DNA from: Pyrococcus horikoshii OT3
Lineage (GTDB): Archaea; Methanobacteriota_B; Thermococci; Thermococcales; Thermococcaceae
Length of the DNA: 64,000 bases
NCBI RefSeq assembly: GCF_000011105.1
Contig: NC_000961.1
Coordinates: 1,412,662 to 1,476,661, forward strand
Direction: 5' to 3'
The notes beneath the pieces are model-generated. The model was not told the origin of the DNA. It saw only the letters and a list, made by a program, of their open reading frames with translations, and did no database searches. A program made the position numbers and the translations under genes. Position 1 is the first letter of the stretch. Each line of letters opens with the position of its first letter. Positions 55,284 to 63,558 of the stretch are shown piece after piece.

Positions 55284-56470
55284 GCAACACCCCTAATTTC
55301 CTTTAGAATCTCCTCAACCGTTAAGGGAACTCCCCCTATTTTATTCACTCCTTTTAATATAACATCGTCGTTCACAAACCTCTGAACCTCAAGTACCATT
55401 TGACCCAGATTCATTTCAGGAACAAGAATTGCCCTAACTTTCTTTCCTAATTCCCTCATTCTCTCTCCTGGGAACGGATGAACTGTTTTAGGAACGAAGA
55501 GGCCAGCTTTTATACCTTCTTCTCTAGCCTTTAATACTGCTCCGAGAGATGGCCTTGCAGAAACTCCCCAGCTAACCACAAGTATCTCAGCATCGTCAGT
55601 GTAGTACTCTTCATACTTCTCATAAACATCTCTATTCTGCTCTATCTTCCTGTGGATTCTCCTCACAAGTTTATCATGAACTTCTTGGGTGTAAACATCT
55701 CTAAGCCCATTCTCCTTGTGAGTAGAACCCGTCACGTGAGTGAAGTACCCATGGCCAAATAGGGGCATTGGTGGGACTCCGTCACCATGAGGATCACCAA
55801 AGGGAAGCTTAGCCTCCTCCTCACTCCCAGGAAGCTTCCTATAAGTGATTTCGACTTCATCCGGATCTGGAATCCTTATCTGCTCCCTAGTATGTCCAAG
55901 AATTCCATCGAATAAAACAATGACTGGAGTTCTAAGCTTTTCAGCTATGTTAAAAGCCCTTATAGTTTCCCAAAAGGCATCCTCGACACTTATAGGGGAG
56001 ACAGCTATCATCGGATGGTCTCCATGCGTGCCCCACCTTGCCTGAAAGAAATCTCCCTGTGCTCCCTTAGTCGCCTGTCCAGTCGAGGGTCCACTCCTCT
56101 GGACGTTTACTACGACTATTGGGGTTTCGGTCATGACGGCATAACCAATATTCTCCTGCATCAAACTAAACCCAGGACCAGAAGTAGCAGTCATAGCTTT
56201 AAGCCCAGTCCAAGAAGCTCCTATCATTGCAGCTATACTTCCAATTTCATCCTCCATTTGCAGGTAATAACCTCCAACTTTCGGCAGTTCCCTGGCCATT
56301 GTCTCGGCTATTTCACTTGAGGGGGTTATTGGGTAACCTGCATAAAACCTGCAACCAGCAAATATTGCACCATAAGCTATGGCCTCATCTCCCATCATAA
56401 AATAGTTACCCGGTCTGTAGAGTTTTCTTAACAGGGCTTTTTGTTCCGGCTCATCTCCTCTAATTATCAT
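55280..56470 (-). CDS. korA: 2-oxoacid:ferredoxin oxidoreductase alpha subunit (set 1)
   Basis: 396 residues from ATG 56470 (MIIRGDEPEQKALL), which has AAGGTGGTAGTT upstream. GDEAIAYGAIFAGCRFYAG and MEDEIGSIAAMIGASWTG. Tracts 56097-56202 and 55763-55842 are identical to set 2. Follows the ferredoxin subunit gene by 2 nt. Confidence 0.93.
   Translation of the reverse strand: MIIRGDEPEQKALLRKLYRPGNYFMMGDEAIAYGAIFAGCRFYAGYPITPSSEIAETMARELPKVGGYYLQMEDEIGSIAAMIGASWTGLKAMTATSGPGFSLMQENIGYAVMTETPIVVVNVQRSGPSTGQATKGAQGDFFQARWGTHGDHPMIAVSPISVEDAFWETIRAFNIAEKLRTPVIVLFDGILGHTREQIRIPDPDEVEITYRKLPGSEEEAKLPFGDPHGDGVPPMPLFGHGYFTHVTGSTHKENGLRDVYTQEVHDKLVRRIHRKIEQNRDVYEKYEEYYTDDAEILVVSWGVSARPSLGAVLKAREEGIKAGLFVPKTVHPFPGERMRELGKKVRAILVPEMNLGQMVLEVQRFVNDDVILKGVNKIGGVPLTVEEILKEIRGVA
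55763..55842 (-). repeat. Identical tract A, copy in korA set 1
   Basis: 80 bp identical to 53245-53324, 2.5 kb away in the same orientation. Confidence 0.95.
56097..56202 (-). repeat. Identical tract B, copy in korA set 1
   Basis: 106 bp identical to 53579-53684, in the same orientation. Together with tract A it brackets a divergent interval of about 250 bp. Confidence 0.95.
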
Positions 56471-56472
56471 AA

Positions 56473-56742
56473 CTACCACCTTACGGCTATTGCAAAGTCT
56501 GGACATAGGAGTTCACATAACTTACACCTAACGCACTTCTCAACATGCACGGGGACTGGATAGTGGACACCTTTCTCGCTCAACTCCTTGCTCCATTCAA
56601 AGACCTTCCTTGGACACATTTCAACGCATATACCACAACCTTTGCATAGAAAAGTATCTATACTGATCTCTGTGGTCTTTGTTTTTCCGATAACTAGATA
56701 CCCTTCCTTTTTTACCTCAGTTTGAACTTCCGAATCTGTCAC
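56473..56742 (-). CDS. korD: 2-oxoacid:ferredoxin oxidoreductase delta (ferredoxin) subunit
   Basis: 89 residues with two 4Fe-4S motifs, CKGCGICVEMCP and CVRCKLCELLCP. Passes electrons from the TPP site to ferredoxin. It is the only delta gene for two alpha-beta-gamma sets, so the complexes may share it. GTG start at 56742; promoter and dyad at 56761-56791. Confidence 0.93.
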   Translation of the reverse strand: MTDSEVQTEVKKEGYLVIGKTKTTEISIDTFLCKGCGICVEMCPRKVFEWSKELSEKGVHYPVPVHVEKCVRCKLCELLCPDFAIAVRW

Positions 56743-56760
56743 TTATCATCCCCACTCTGA

Positions 56761-56791
56761 TGTTTACATTTGTCAACATTTAAAGCTTTTG
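56761..56791 (-). promoter_or_regulatory. kor operon promoter with 18-bp dyad
   Basis: On the minus strand BRE-like CAAAAG (56791-56786) and TATA CTTTAAA (56785-56779) are followed at once by TGTTGACAAATGTAAACA (56778-56761), an imperfect palindrome with arms TGTTNACA and TGTNAACA. Transcription should start near 56757, so the dyad covers the space between TATA and start, where a repressor would block the polymerase. A Lrp/AsnC-type (feast/famine) regulator would suit an amino-acid catabolic operon, but this is inference. Confidence 0.6.
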
Positions 56792-56936
56792 TAGATGGAC
56801 ATTAATGTTCAAAAAAGAAACAACGAGCAAAATGGGAGGATATTTGAAAGTTTATCAAAATTTTCGAGCATTTATGGAAGATGATTTGGATAAAAAGGTT
56901 AATTAACGAACCCAGAATCTTAGGATGGTGGTAGAA

Positions 56937-57905
56937 ATGCTAGGGAAATTAAAAGAAAAGCTCCAATCTTTCATAAGGAGGGTAGAAGAAAATGTCGAAA
57001 AAGAAGAGGATGAAGCGAAAAAGAAGGGTTTGCTTGACAAGATTTTGATGATTGAGATAAAGGAAAAGGATATTGAAGAGGCATTGGAAGATTTAGAGCT
57101 TGAATTACTTGAAGCCGATGTTGCATTGGAGGTCGTCGACGAACTCAAAGATAGAATAAAGAGGAACTTAGTTGGTAAGAAAGTTAGAATTGGAACTAAC
57201 AAAGAGAAGATCATTGAAGAAGCCGTTAGAAAGGCTGTCCTAGAAATTCTAACACCAGAAAAGAAAATGGACCTGCTAGAAGAGATAAAAAAAGCTGAAA
57301 AGCCCTACGTAATTTTATTCGTTGGCTTTAATGGTTCCGGTAAAACGACAACAATTGCAAAACTAGCACATTGGCTTAAGAAAAATGGATTTAGCGTTGT
57401 CATAGCTGCAAGTGATACATTCAGAGCTGGAGCTATAGAGCAGTTAGAGGAGCATGCTAAGAAAGTAGGTGTAAAGGTGATAAAGCATAAGTATGGAGCA
57501 GACCCCGCCGCAGTAGCCTATGATGCAATCCAACATGCTAAAGCTAGAGGGATAGACGTTGTCTTAATCGATACAGCTGGAAGAAGTGAGACTAATAGGA
57601 ATCTTATGGATGAGATGAAGAAGATAGCAAGAGTTACAAAGCCTAACCTAGTAATCTTTGTTGGGGATTCTTTAGCCGGGAACGCAATAGTTGAACAGGC
57701 TAGACAGTTCAACCAAGCAGTGAAGATTGATGGAGTTATATTGACGAAGCTAGACGCAGATGCAAGGGGAGGGGCCGCCTTAAGTATAAGCCATGTGATA
57801 AATGCTCCGATCCTATTTGTTGGCATTGGCCAAGGCTACGAAGATTTAATACCCTTCGATGAAAGGTGGTTCGTAGAAAAGATATTGGGTGAGGAAAGTG
57901 CTTAA
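56937..57905 (+). CDS. ftsY: Signal recognition particle receptor FtsY
   Basis: 322 residues. Short acidic/basic A-region and N domain (1-110) followed by the G domain: [15 protein letters not shown] (G1), [37 protein letters not shown] receptor for membrane protein targeting. ATG 56937 is chosen since GGATGGTGG lies 8-12 nt upstream; ATG 56925 overlaps that site. Confidence 0.96.
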   Translation: MLGKLKEKLQSFIRRVEENVEKEEDEAKKKGLLDKILMIEIKEKDIEEALEDLELELLEADVALEVVDELKDRIKRNLVGKKVRIGTNKEKIIEEAVRKAVLEILTPEKKMDLLEEIKKAEKPYVILFVGFNGSGKTTTIAKLAHWLKKNGFSVVIAASDTFRAGAIEQLEEHAKKVGVKVIKHKYGADPAAVAYDAIQHAKARGIDVVLIDTAGRSETNRNLMDEMKKIARVTKPNLVIFVGDSLAGNAIVEQARQFNQAVKIDGVILTKLDADARGGAALSISHVINAPILFVGIGQGYEDLIPFDERWFVEKILGEESA

Positions 57906-58176
57906 GGAAACCAAAGATGGAACAATAATTCAAGTAATAGTCAGACCAAACTCCAAGGAGAACAAGATTGAAGGAGTTGACAATTGGAAAAATAGAATAA
58001 GGATAAGCATAAAAGCTCCTCCAGTTAAAGGGGAGGCAAATAAGGAACTTATAAAGTTCCTCTCAAAGATTCTTGGGGCAAAAGTCGAGATAATTAGGGG
58101 AGAAACCTCTAGAGAAAAGGATCTCCTGGTAAAAGGGATAAAATTAGAGGAAGTTAAAAAGAGACTAAAGCTTTAG
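57898..58176 (+). CDS. DUF167 / YggU family protein
   Basis: 92 residues. [14 protein letters not shown] and [21 protein letters not shown] are the DUF167 signature; function unknown. GTG 57898 has GGTGAGG 5 nt before it; GTG 57889 is the other candidate. Overlaps the ftsY end and converges on the next gene by 12 bp. Confidence 0.88.
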   Translation: MLKETKDGTIIQVIVRPNSKENKIEGVDNWKNRIRISIKAPPVKGEANKELIKFLSKILGAKVEIIRGETSREKDLLVKGIKLEEVKKRLKL

Positions 58177-58842
58177 CTCTTCACCTGGCTTTAGTATTAC
58201 AACCTCCGCTTTGTCCCCAACTAACCTCTTGAACTCTTCAGGATCCGCGGATATTGGTGGCCATGTGTTGTAATGCATTGGAACAACCTTCCTCGGCTTG
58301 AGTAGCTCCACGGCCTTTGCAGCTTCCCTAACACCCATGGTGAAGTGCCCTCCTATTGGAAGGAGGGCAACGTCTATGGGGCCGTAAAGTTCAGCGAACA
58401 GCTCCATATCTTTGAAAACATAAGTATCCCCAGCATGATAGATGGTAACATCGTCGAGCTTTACTATGTATCCAGAGGGATTTCCTATGCTGTACTTTCC
58501 ATCGCTACTTGAGTGCCATGCAGGAACTTGAACTATAAATACTCCATCGATCTCAGTTGGGCCGTAATTCATCCCAATGGTTTCAACATCCTTGTACTTC
58601 TCGGAAATGTAGTTTGCAAGATCGTACATAGCTACTATCTTTGCCCCACTTATCCTTGCTATTTCACCAGCATCACCCAAGTGGTCTCCATGCGCATGGG
58701 TTACGAGAATTAGGTCAACATCCTTGAAGTCCTCCGGCCTTGCAGCGGCTTGTGGATTTCCAGTCAAAAATGGATCGATTAAGATCTTCTTGCTTCCCTC
58801 AATATAAAAGGCCGCATGTCCTAAAAACTTTACCTTCACCAT
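58165..58842 (-). CDS. UPF0173 metal-dependent hydrolase (beta-lactamase fold)
   Basis: 225 residues. KFLGHAAFYIEG, metal motif THAHGDHLGD, HAGDTYVF and PMHYNTWPPI are the UPF0173 pattern. Physiological substrate unknown. ATG 58842 follows GGGTGGGCGAAG. Confidence 0.9.
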   Translation of the reverse strand: MVKVKFLGHAAFYIEGSKKILIDPFLTGNPQAAARPEDFKDVDLILVTHAHGDHLGDAGEIARISGAKIVAMYDLANYISEKYKDVETIGMNYGPTEIDGVFIVQVPAWHSSSDGKYSIGNPSGYIVKLDDVTIYHAGDTYVFKDMELFAELYGPIDVALLPIGGHFTMGVREAAKAVELLKPRKVVPMHYNTWPPISADPEEFKRLVGDKAEVVILKPGEELKL

Positions 58843-58933
58843 CTTCGCCCACCCAGGAGTATAATAACAAAACATTACTTAAAACCTTACCTTTTAAAAA
58901 ACCGGATTATTAAATTAAACAGGAGGGAGTTCT

Positions 58934-60097
58934 ATGCCAACCAATGTAACAGCAGAATACCTAGCAGCGGAAGAGGAGTATAGAAATGCAAAGACAATTC
59001 CAGAGAAGATAAGAGCACTTGAGAAGATGTACGCCTTAGTTCCGAAACATAAAGGAACCGAAAAATTACGATTACAAATAAAGAGGAGACTTGCAGAGCT
59101 TAGGAGGGAATTAGAAAAGCAGAGACAACAGAGAAAGGGAGGAGGTTATTCTTTAGCGGTTAAAAAAGAAGGTGCAGCTCAAATAGTCCTGGTAGGATTG
59201 CCTAACGTTGGAAAGTCTGAACTTTTGAGAGCGTTAACTGGAGTGGACGTTGAAAGTGCAGATTATCCTTTTACGACCACGGAACCCGTTCCAGCGATGA
59301 TGAACTACAAAGATGTTCAGATACAACTTGTTGAAGTTCCTGGGCTCTTAGAAGGGGCAGCTCTTGGAAAAGGTATGGGCCCTCAACTTCTAGCCGTTAT
59401 AAGGAATGCTGATGCAATAGCTATAGTTATAGACCTAAGTGAGGACCCGATAAAGCAGATGGAAATCCTGCTTAGAGAATTTGAGAGGGCTGGAATTAAA
59501 GTGAATAAACGAAGACCTAGGGTAGAGATCAGAAAAACACCAAGTGGTGGGATAGTTATAAACGGGGCGGAGAACATAAAGGGTGATCTAAGTGAGGTAA
59601 TGAGAATGCTTAGAGAAGAGAAGATACACTCAGCAGAGATTACGGTAAAAGAACCCGTAACACTTGAGGAGTTTGCAGATGCTTTAGACGATAGCCTAGT
59701 CTGGAAAAAAGCTATAATAATAGCAAATAAAGGGGACAGCCCAGGAAGTAAAGAGAATTACCACAAATTGATAAATAAATATGGGGAGAAATTTAAGATC
59801 GTTCCAGTTTCAGCAAAGAAGAGAATAAACCTAGAAGCAGTGAAAGAGGCTATTTACGACGTTGCCGAAATAATAAGGGTATTTACCAAGAGTCCAGGAG
59901 AAGAGCCTGCATATCCACCAATAGCCCTAAAGAGGGGAGCAACGGTAATGGATGTTGCAGAAAGGATTCATAAGGATCTTGTAAAGAACTTTAGATATGC
60001 TAGAGTTTGGGGAAAAAGCGTAAAATTCCCAGGACAGAGAGTTGGCCCAGACCATGTTTTGGAAGATGGGGATATAGTTGAGATACATGCAAAGTAG
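58934..60097 (+). CDS. DRG/Obg-type GTPase with TGS domain
   Basis: 387 residues. Helical N-terminal region (1-70), G domain with GLPNVGKSELLRAL (G1), DYPFTTTEPVP (G2), EVPGLLEGAALGKGMG (G3), NKGD (G4), VSAKK (G5), and a C-terminal TGS domain (about 315-387). Archaeal developmentally-regulated GTPase homologue, thought to associate with ribosomes. GGAGGGAG before ATG 58934. Confidence 0.93.
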   Translation: MPTNVTAEYLAAEEEYRNAKTIPEKIRALEKMYALVPKHKGTEKLRLQIKRRLAELRRELEKQRQQRKGGGYSLAVKKEGAAQIVLVGLPNVGKSELLRALTGVDVESADYPFTTTEPVPAMMNYKDVQIQLVEVPGLLEGAALGKGMGPQLLAVIRNADAIAIVIDLSEDPIKQMEILLREFERAGIKVNKRRPRVEIRKTPSGGIVINGAENIKGDLSEVMRMLREEKIHSAEITVKEPVTLEEFADALDDSLVWKKAIIIANKGDSPGSKENYHKLINKYGEKFKIVPVSAKKRINLEAVKEAIYDVAEIIRVFTKSPGEEPAYPPIALKRGATVMDVAERIHKDLVKNFRYARVWGKSVKFPGQRVGPDHVLEDGDIVEIHAK

Positions 60098-61195
60098 TTA
60101 ACTTCCCACTCTCTTACTTCCCCGCTTCTTACCCTTCCAGCCTTCCCTTCCTCTATGAATATACCTCAACAATTCTCTGGCCTCGTTTACGTACTTAATT
60201 GCAAGTGAAATATTCCCCTGGTTTAACGCATCTTCAGCTTTCGCTATTAACTCCTTAACCCCTCTAACATCTACTCCTTGAGCTTCCAGTCTCATGGTGA
60301 GTAGCTTTAAAAATTTAATTTGAATTTGAAGCTCAAGCTTGGGAGGCATCTTAACTCTAGGTTTTGCAAAAATCCCAGTAGCGATTATCCTTTCAGCTTT
60401 AGCCCTAGCAAGATTGGCAAAGTTATAAGCCTTTAAATAATCCCCCTGAGAATATGCCTCCTTAGCAATGCCTAGGAATTTATAAGCACTTTCAAGCCCA
60501 AGGCTAAGACCACTTAACCTTGATATAACTTCGGCCCTTTTAATGGCCCTTTCTGCTTTCTCTATTGCTTCTTCTGCAACTTCCCTGGTTACGTTAGCCT
60601 TTACTATTATTGGCCCATATAAATGGAGCCTCCTAATGATGTTCTTAGAAAATGGGGTTTCAATGACGATAAGTTTTCCACTCCAATTTACGGGAACATT
60701 GGTTGAGTTATTCGAGATATAGACTGGAATTACGTTGTTTTCCCTCATTAATTCTCTTAGCTTTGATAACCCAGCCAGATCCCAACCATAAACTACTACC
60801 AGCTTCACGCCCTTGAAGAGGTGAGGATAATCTTTTCTTATGAAGTTTATCACACTAGTTGCCGTCTCAACCCTTGTAGCTCCCCAACGCCTTACATACG
60901 GAATTCCAACTGACTGGAGGTCAACTTCATATTGAGGACTAACGGCCTTAGGCCCACCTATTATCAAAACTAGAGATGGGTTTTTCTCTATTATCTCCAC
61001 GCTTATCGATTCATTATAAACTCCCCACGGAGTTACAACTACCTCCGCATTAAGAAGCTCGCCTACTTTCTGAGCTAAAGCCAGATCAGCTTCATTGTCG
61101 CTTACAAGTATTAAGGTATTCTGTACCTGGGCCAGAGTTGGGACTGCTGTACCTAGAATAATAAAAGATAGAAGGAGAGGAAGAAATTTTTTCAT
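60098..61195 (-). CDS. Secreted CWB2-like protein, paralogue A
   Basis: 365 residues. Signal peptide (1-22, ending LAQ), then a cell-wall-binding repeat 2-like region: LILVSDNEADLALAQKVGEL, LVLIIGGPKAVS, RWGATRVETA. A helical, basic C-terminal half (about 205-365) contains two TPR-like helix pairs and ends in a Lys/Gly-rich tail. Probably associated with the S-layer or envelope. Tandem paralogue of the gene 4 bp upstream. Confidence 0.8.
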   Translation of the reverse strand: MKKFLPLLLSFIILGTAVPTLAQVQNTLILVSDNEADLALAQKVGELLNAEVVVTPWGVYNESISVEIIEKNPSLVLIIGGPKAVSPQYEVDLQSVGIPYVRRWGATRVETATSVINFIRKDYPHLFKGVKLVVVYGWDLAGLSKLRELMRENNVIPVYISNNSTNVPVNWSGKLIVIETPFSKNIIRRLHLYGPIIVKANVTREVAEEAIEKAERAIKRAEVISRLSGLSLGLESAYKFLGIAKEAYSQGDYLKAYNFANLARAKAERIIATGIFAKPRVKMPPKLELQIQIKFLKLLTMRLEAQGVDVRGVKELIAKAEDALNQGNISLAIKYVNEARELLRYIHRGREGWKGKKRGSKRVGS

Positions 61196-61199
61196 TTAT

Positions 61200-62303
61200 T
61201 CACCCCCTCGTTTTATGCTTAGCTTTATGGAGTTCTCTTATATCCCTCCATAATTCCCTATGAATAAGTACTATTAATGTCTTTGCAAGCCTGAAATCAC
61301 CCTTACTTAGAGCACTCTTTGCTTGTAGCAATAGTCCTTCTTCAATTGAAACGTCAACTCCCCTTTCCTTGAGCTTATTTAGCACTCTTTCTAGAACCCT
61401 TATTTCTATTTTCAGCCTAATAACTCCAATGTTAAGCTTCTTTTGACTGTTCTCTGTAGCTGACTTTATTATCGCTTCTGAAATATTTCTAGCAGCTGTT
61501 GCAAGTCCAAATGCCCTTCCATATTTTCCTTCTTCATAGGCCTTCTTTGCTAATTCAAGGTCTCTTTCGGCATTTACAAGTAGTACGTCAACATTCGGTT
61601 TGCTAGAGTTTTTAGCAACCTCTTTGGCGACTTTTAATCTATCCTCAGCTAATTTAATAGCCCTCTTAGCAATTTCGGCCGTAACGTTGACAGTTACCTC
61701 TTTTGTGTTGTTTCCAAGCTTTTTCTTAAGCTCTCTCATTACCCTTTCGGCGTATCTGCTCCTAATTATCTTTATTTTCCTGAACTTCCTGAGATCCTCT
61801 ATTGTAGTGTTCTTAATTATTAGTGGAACAATACCCCTCTCCTTCAATGCTTCCATTAATGCTGGATAGTCCCAGCCGTACACTACTACAACAGTAACAT
61901 TCTCAAATGCCCTTGGAAATCTCTCCCTTATTATTTCAAAGGCCTTCTTGCATGTTTCCGCCCTATCCACACCACCTGCCCTAAGAACTGTGACGTTAAA
62001 GTCCTTCAGAGCTTCTTCATATATAGGTGGCACTGCTATTGGGCCTCCTATTATAATTACTAAATCTGGAGTAAGGTTTACTATCTCATCAAGCACTGTT
62101 TCATTGTACACACCCCATGGGGTTGTAACTAGAGTTGCATTTAGAATCTCTGCTATCTTTTGGGCTAGGGTCATGTCAGCTTCATTGTCACTACTTAGTA
62201 TCACTATGGTACTTGTTCCCTGATCCTGAGCACTTACTGCAGGGATAGCGGCTATGCTAAATGCCACAACTAATGCCACAAATATACCAAGTAGCCTCCT
62301 CAT
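61200..62303 (-). CDS. Secreted CWB2-like protein, paralogue B
   Basis: 367 residues with the same plan as paralogue A: signal peptide (1-25, VSAQD), VILSSDNEADMTLAQKIAEIL, LVIIIGGPIAVP, RAGGVDRAETCKKA, and a helical C-terminal half. Alignment by eye is collinear over the full length with moderate identity, so the duplication is old. RBS GGTGACG before ATG 62303. Confidence 0.8.
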   Translation of the reverse strand: MRRLLGIFVALVVAFSIAAIPAVSAQDQGTSTIVILSSDNEADMTLAQKIAEILNATLVTTPWGVYNETVLDEIVNLTPDLVIIIGGPIAVPPIYEEALKDFNVTVLRAGGVDRAETCKKAFEIIRERFPRAFENVTVVVVYGWDYPALMEALKERGIVPLIIKNTTIEDLRKFRKIKIIRSRYAERVMRELKKKLGNNTKEVTVNVTAEIAKRAIKLAEDRLKVAKEVAKNSSKPNVDVLLVNAERDLELAKKAYEEGKYGRAFGLATAARNISEAIIKSATENSQKKLNIGVIRLKIEIRVLERVLNKLKERGVDVSIEEGLLLQAKSALSKGDFRLAKTLIVLIHRELWRDIRELHKAKHKTRG

Positions 62304-62418
62304 TCTACGTCACCAATTATAACAAAACCTCAGGATCTATAAGAGGAATTTCACGTTCCTATATCGTCCCTGAATGTTTCAAATCCTCCCATTTGGATAA
62401 AAAGTATTCCAAAGCACT

Positions 62419-63552
62419 TTAAATGACTTTAACTAACTTTTCCATCCAGGGAGAAACCCTAACTCTAATGTATCCCTTGAATTTTTCATCGACATCTTCA
62501 TCTCCCGTGTACACTCTAACGAAGCCATCTTTGACCTTTGAAGGTGTTGCAACGACAATAACTCCTTCCTTTCCAACCTTTTTAAGGACTTCAGGAGAGA
62601 ACTGCTGATTGCCCCTTCCGAATAGGAAGTTAAGTCCGCCTATTATCGTGACTACTATCTTAGGTTTCTTATCAAGAAACTTTAAGAGATCCTTTTCGCT
62701 GGCATCTTTAACTAGAAGCTTAGCTTTCCCATTTTCAACTCTGACTACATCCACGCCGAGCAGAGTTCCCTCAATTCCGATCTTATCCTTTATCCTTTTT
62801 ATCGTGGATCCTGCACCGAGAAAGTATATCCCATCGCTACTAAGAATTTCCTCGGCAACAGCGTCAGCAAGTGCCTCTAATTCAGCACTTTCATCAATAG
62901 TTGTGGCTTCTTTACTACCTTGGACAAGCATTTCAACAATTGGGGTTATGGCTTCAGAAAATTTCTTTGCCTTAACCCTATCTCTCCTGTAAGCATTTTC
63001 GTCTAAATCCATGACAGGCCTCTCCTCAAGCTTAGCGTTTCCTTTCAAAAACTCAACGAGAATTCTAGCGGCATCTTCCGGAGATGTTGCAAAGACGCCT
63101 GAAAACATCTTAACACCAGTAGGAATACCAAGAATTGGAATATCTTTGTCAACAGCCTCGGTAACATCCCTTGCGGTTCCATCGCCACCAGCGAATAATA
63201 ATAGCTCAGCCCCGTTCTTTACAATTTCTTTAGCAAGCACTTTGGTATCTTCAGCTGAAGTGTCCGGGATTTTAACGCCCATAATATCTCTGTATCCAAT
63301 CTCCCTATGCTTAATAACTTCGTAGGGAAATTCAAACTTCTTGAGGGCATCTTCACCAAGAGGTCCCGGTCCCGTAAGGAATTCAACGGCAACGTTGTAA
63401 CTTTCTAGTTCCTTTAGGAATAATTCAACTAATTTCTGACTAATAGGACGAGCCCCTCTTTTCACTGCTTCTTCAACTACGCCATCCGTACCTTTTAAAG
63501 CAACCCTACCTCCCATTCCAGCAATCGGATTAATTATCAATCCAACTTTCAT
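62419..63552 (-). CDS. ATP-NAD kinase family protein (COG3199-like)
   Basis: 377 residues. GLIINPIAGMGGRVALKGTDG and LLFAGGDGTARDV (GGDGT) match the diacylglycerol/NAD kinase-like superfamily, in the AcoX/COG3199 branch rather than the canonical NAD kinase. The C-terminal half (about 215-377) is specific to that branch. Function in Pyrococcus unknown. Six nt downstream of the K+ channel gene. Confidence 0.85.
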   Translation of the reverse strand: MKVGLIINPIAGMGGRVALKGTDGVVEEAVKRGARPISQKLVELFLKELESYNVAVEFLTGPGPLGEDALKKFEFPYEVIKHREIGYRDIMGVKIPDTSAEDTKVLAKEIVKNGAELLLFAGGDGTARDVTEAVDKDIPILGIPTGVKMFSGVFATSPEDAARILVEFLKGNAKLEERPVMDLDENAYRRDRVKAKKFSEAITPIVEMLVQGSKEATTIDESAELEALADAVAEEILSSDGIYFLGAGSTIKRIKDKIGIEGTLLGVDVVRVENGKAKLLVKDASEKDLLKFLDKKPKIVVTIIGGLNFLFGRGNQQFSPEVLKKVGKEGVIVVATPSKVKDGFVRVYTGDEDVDEKFKGYIRVRVSPWMEKLVKVI

Positions 63553-63558
63553 AATTAA

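Noticed and set aside
56799-56808. Palindrome ACATTAATGT upstream of the kor BRE as an operator
   Set aside because: Only 10 bp and composed of common AT-rich words; the longer dyad at 56761-56778 is a better candidate.
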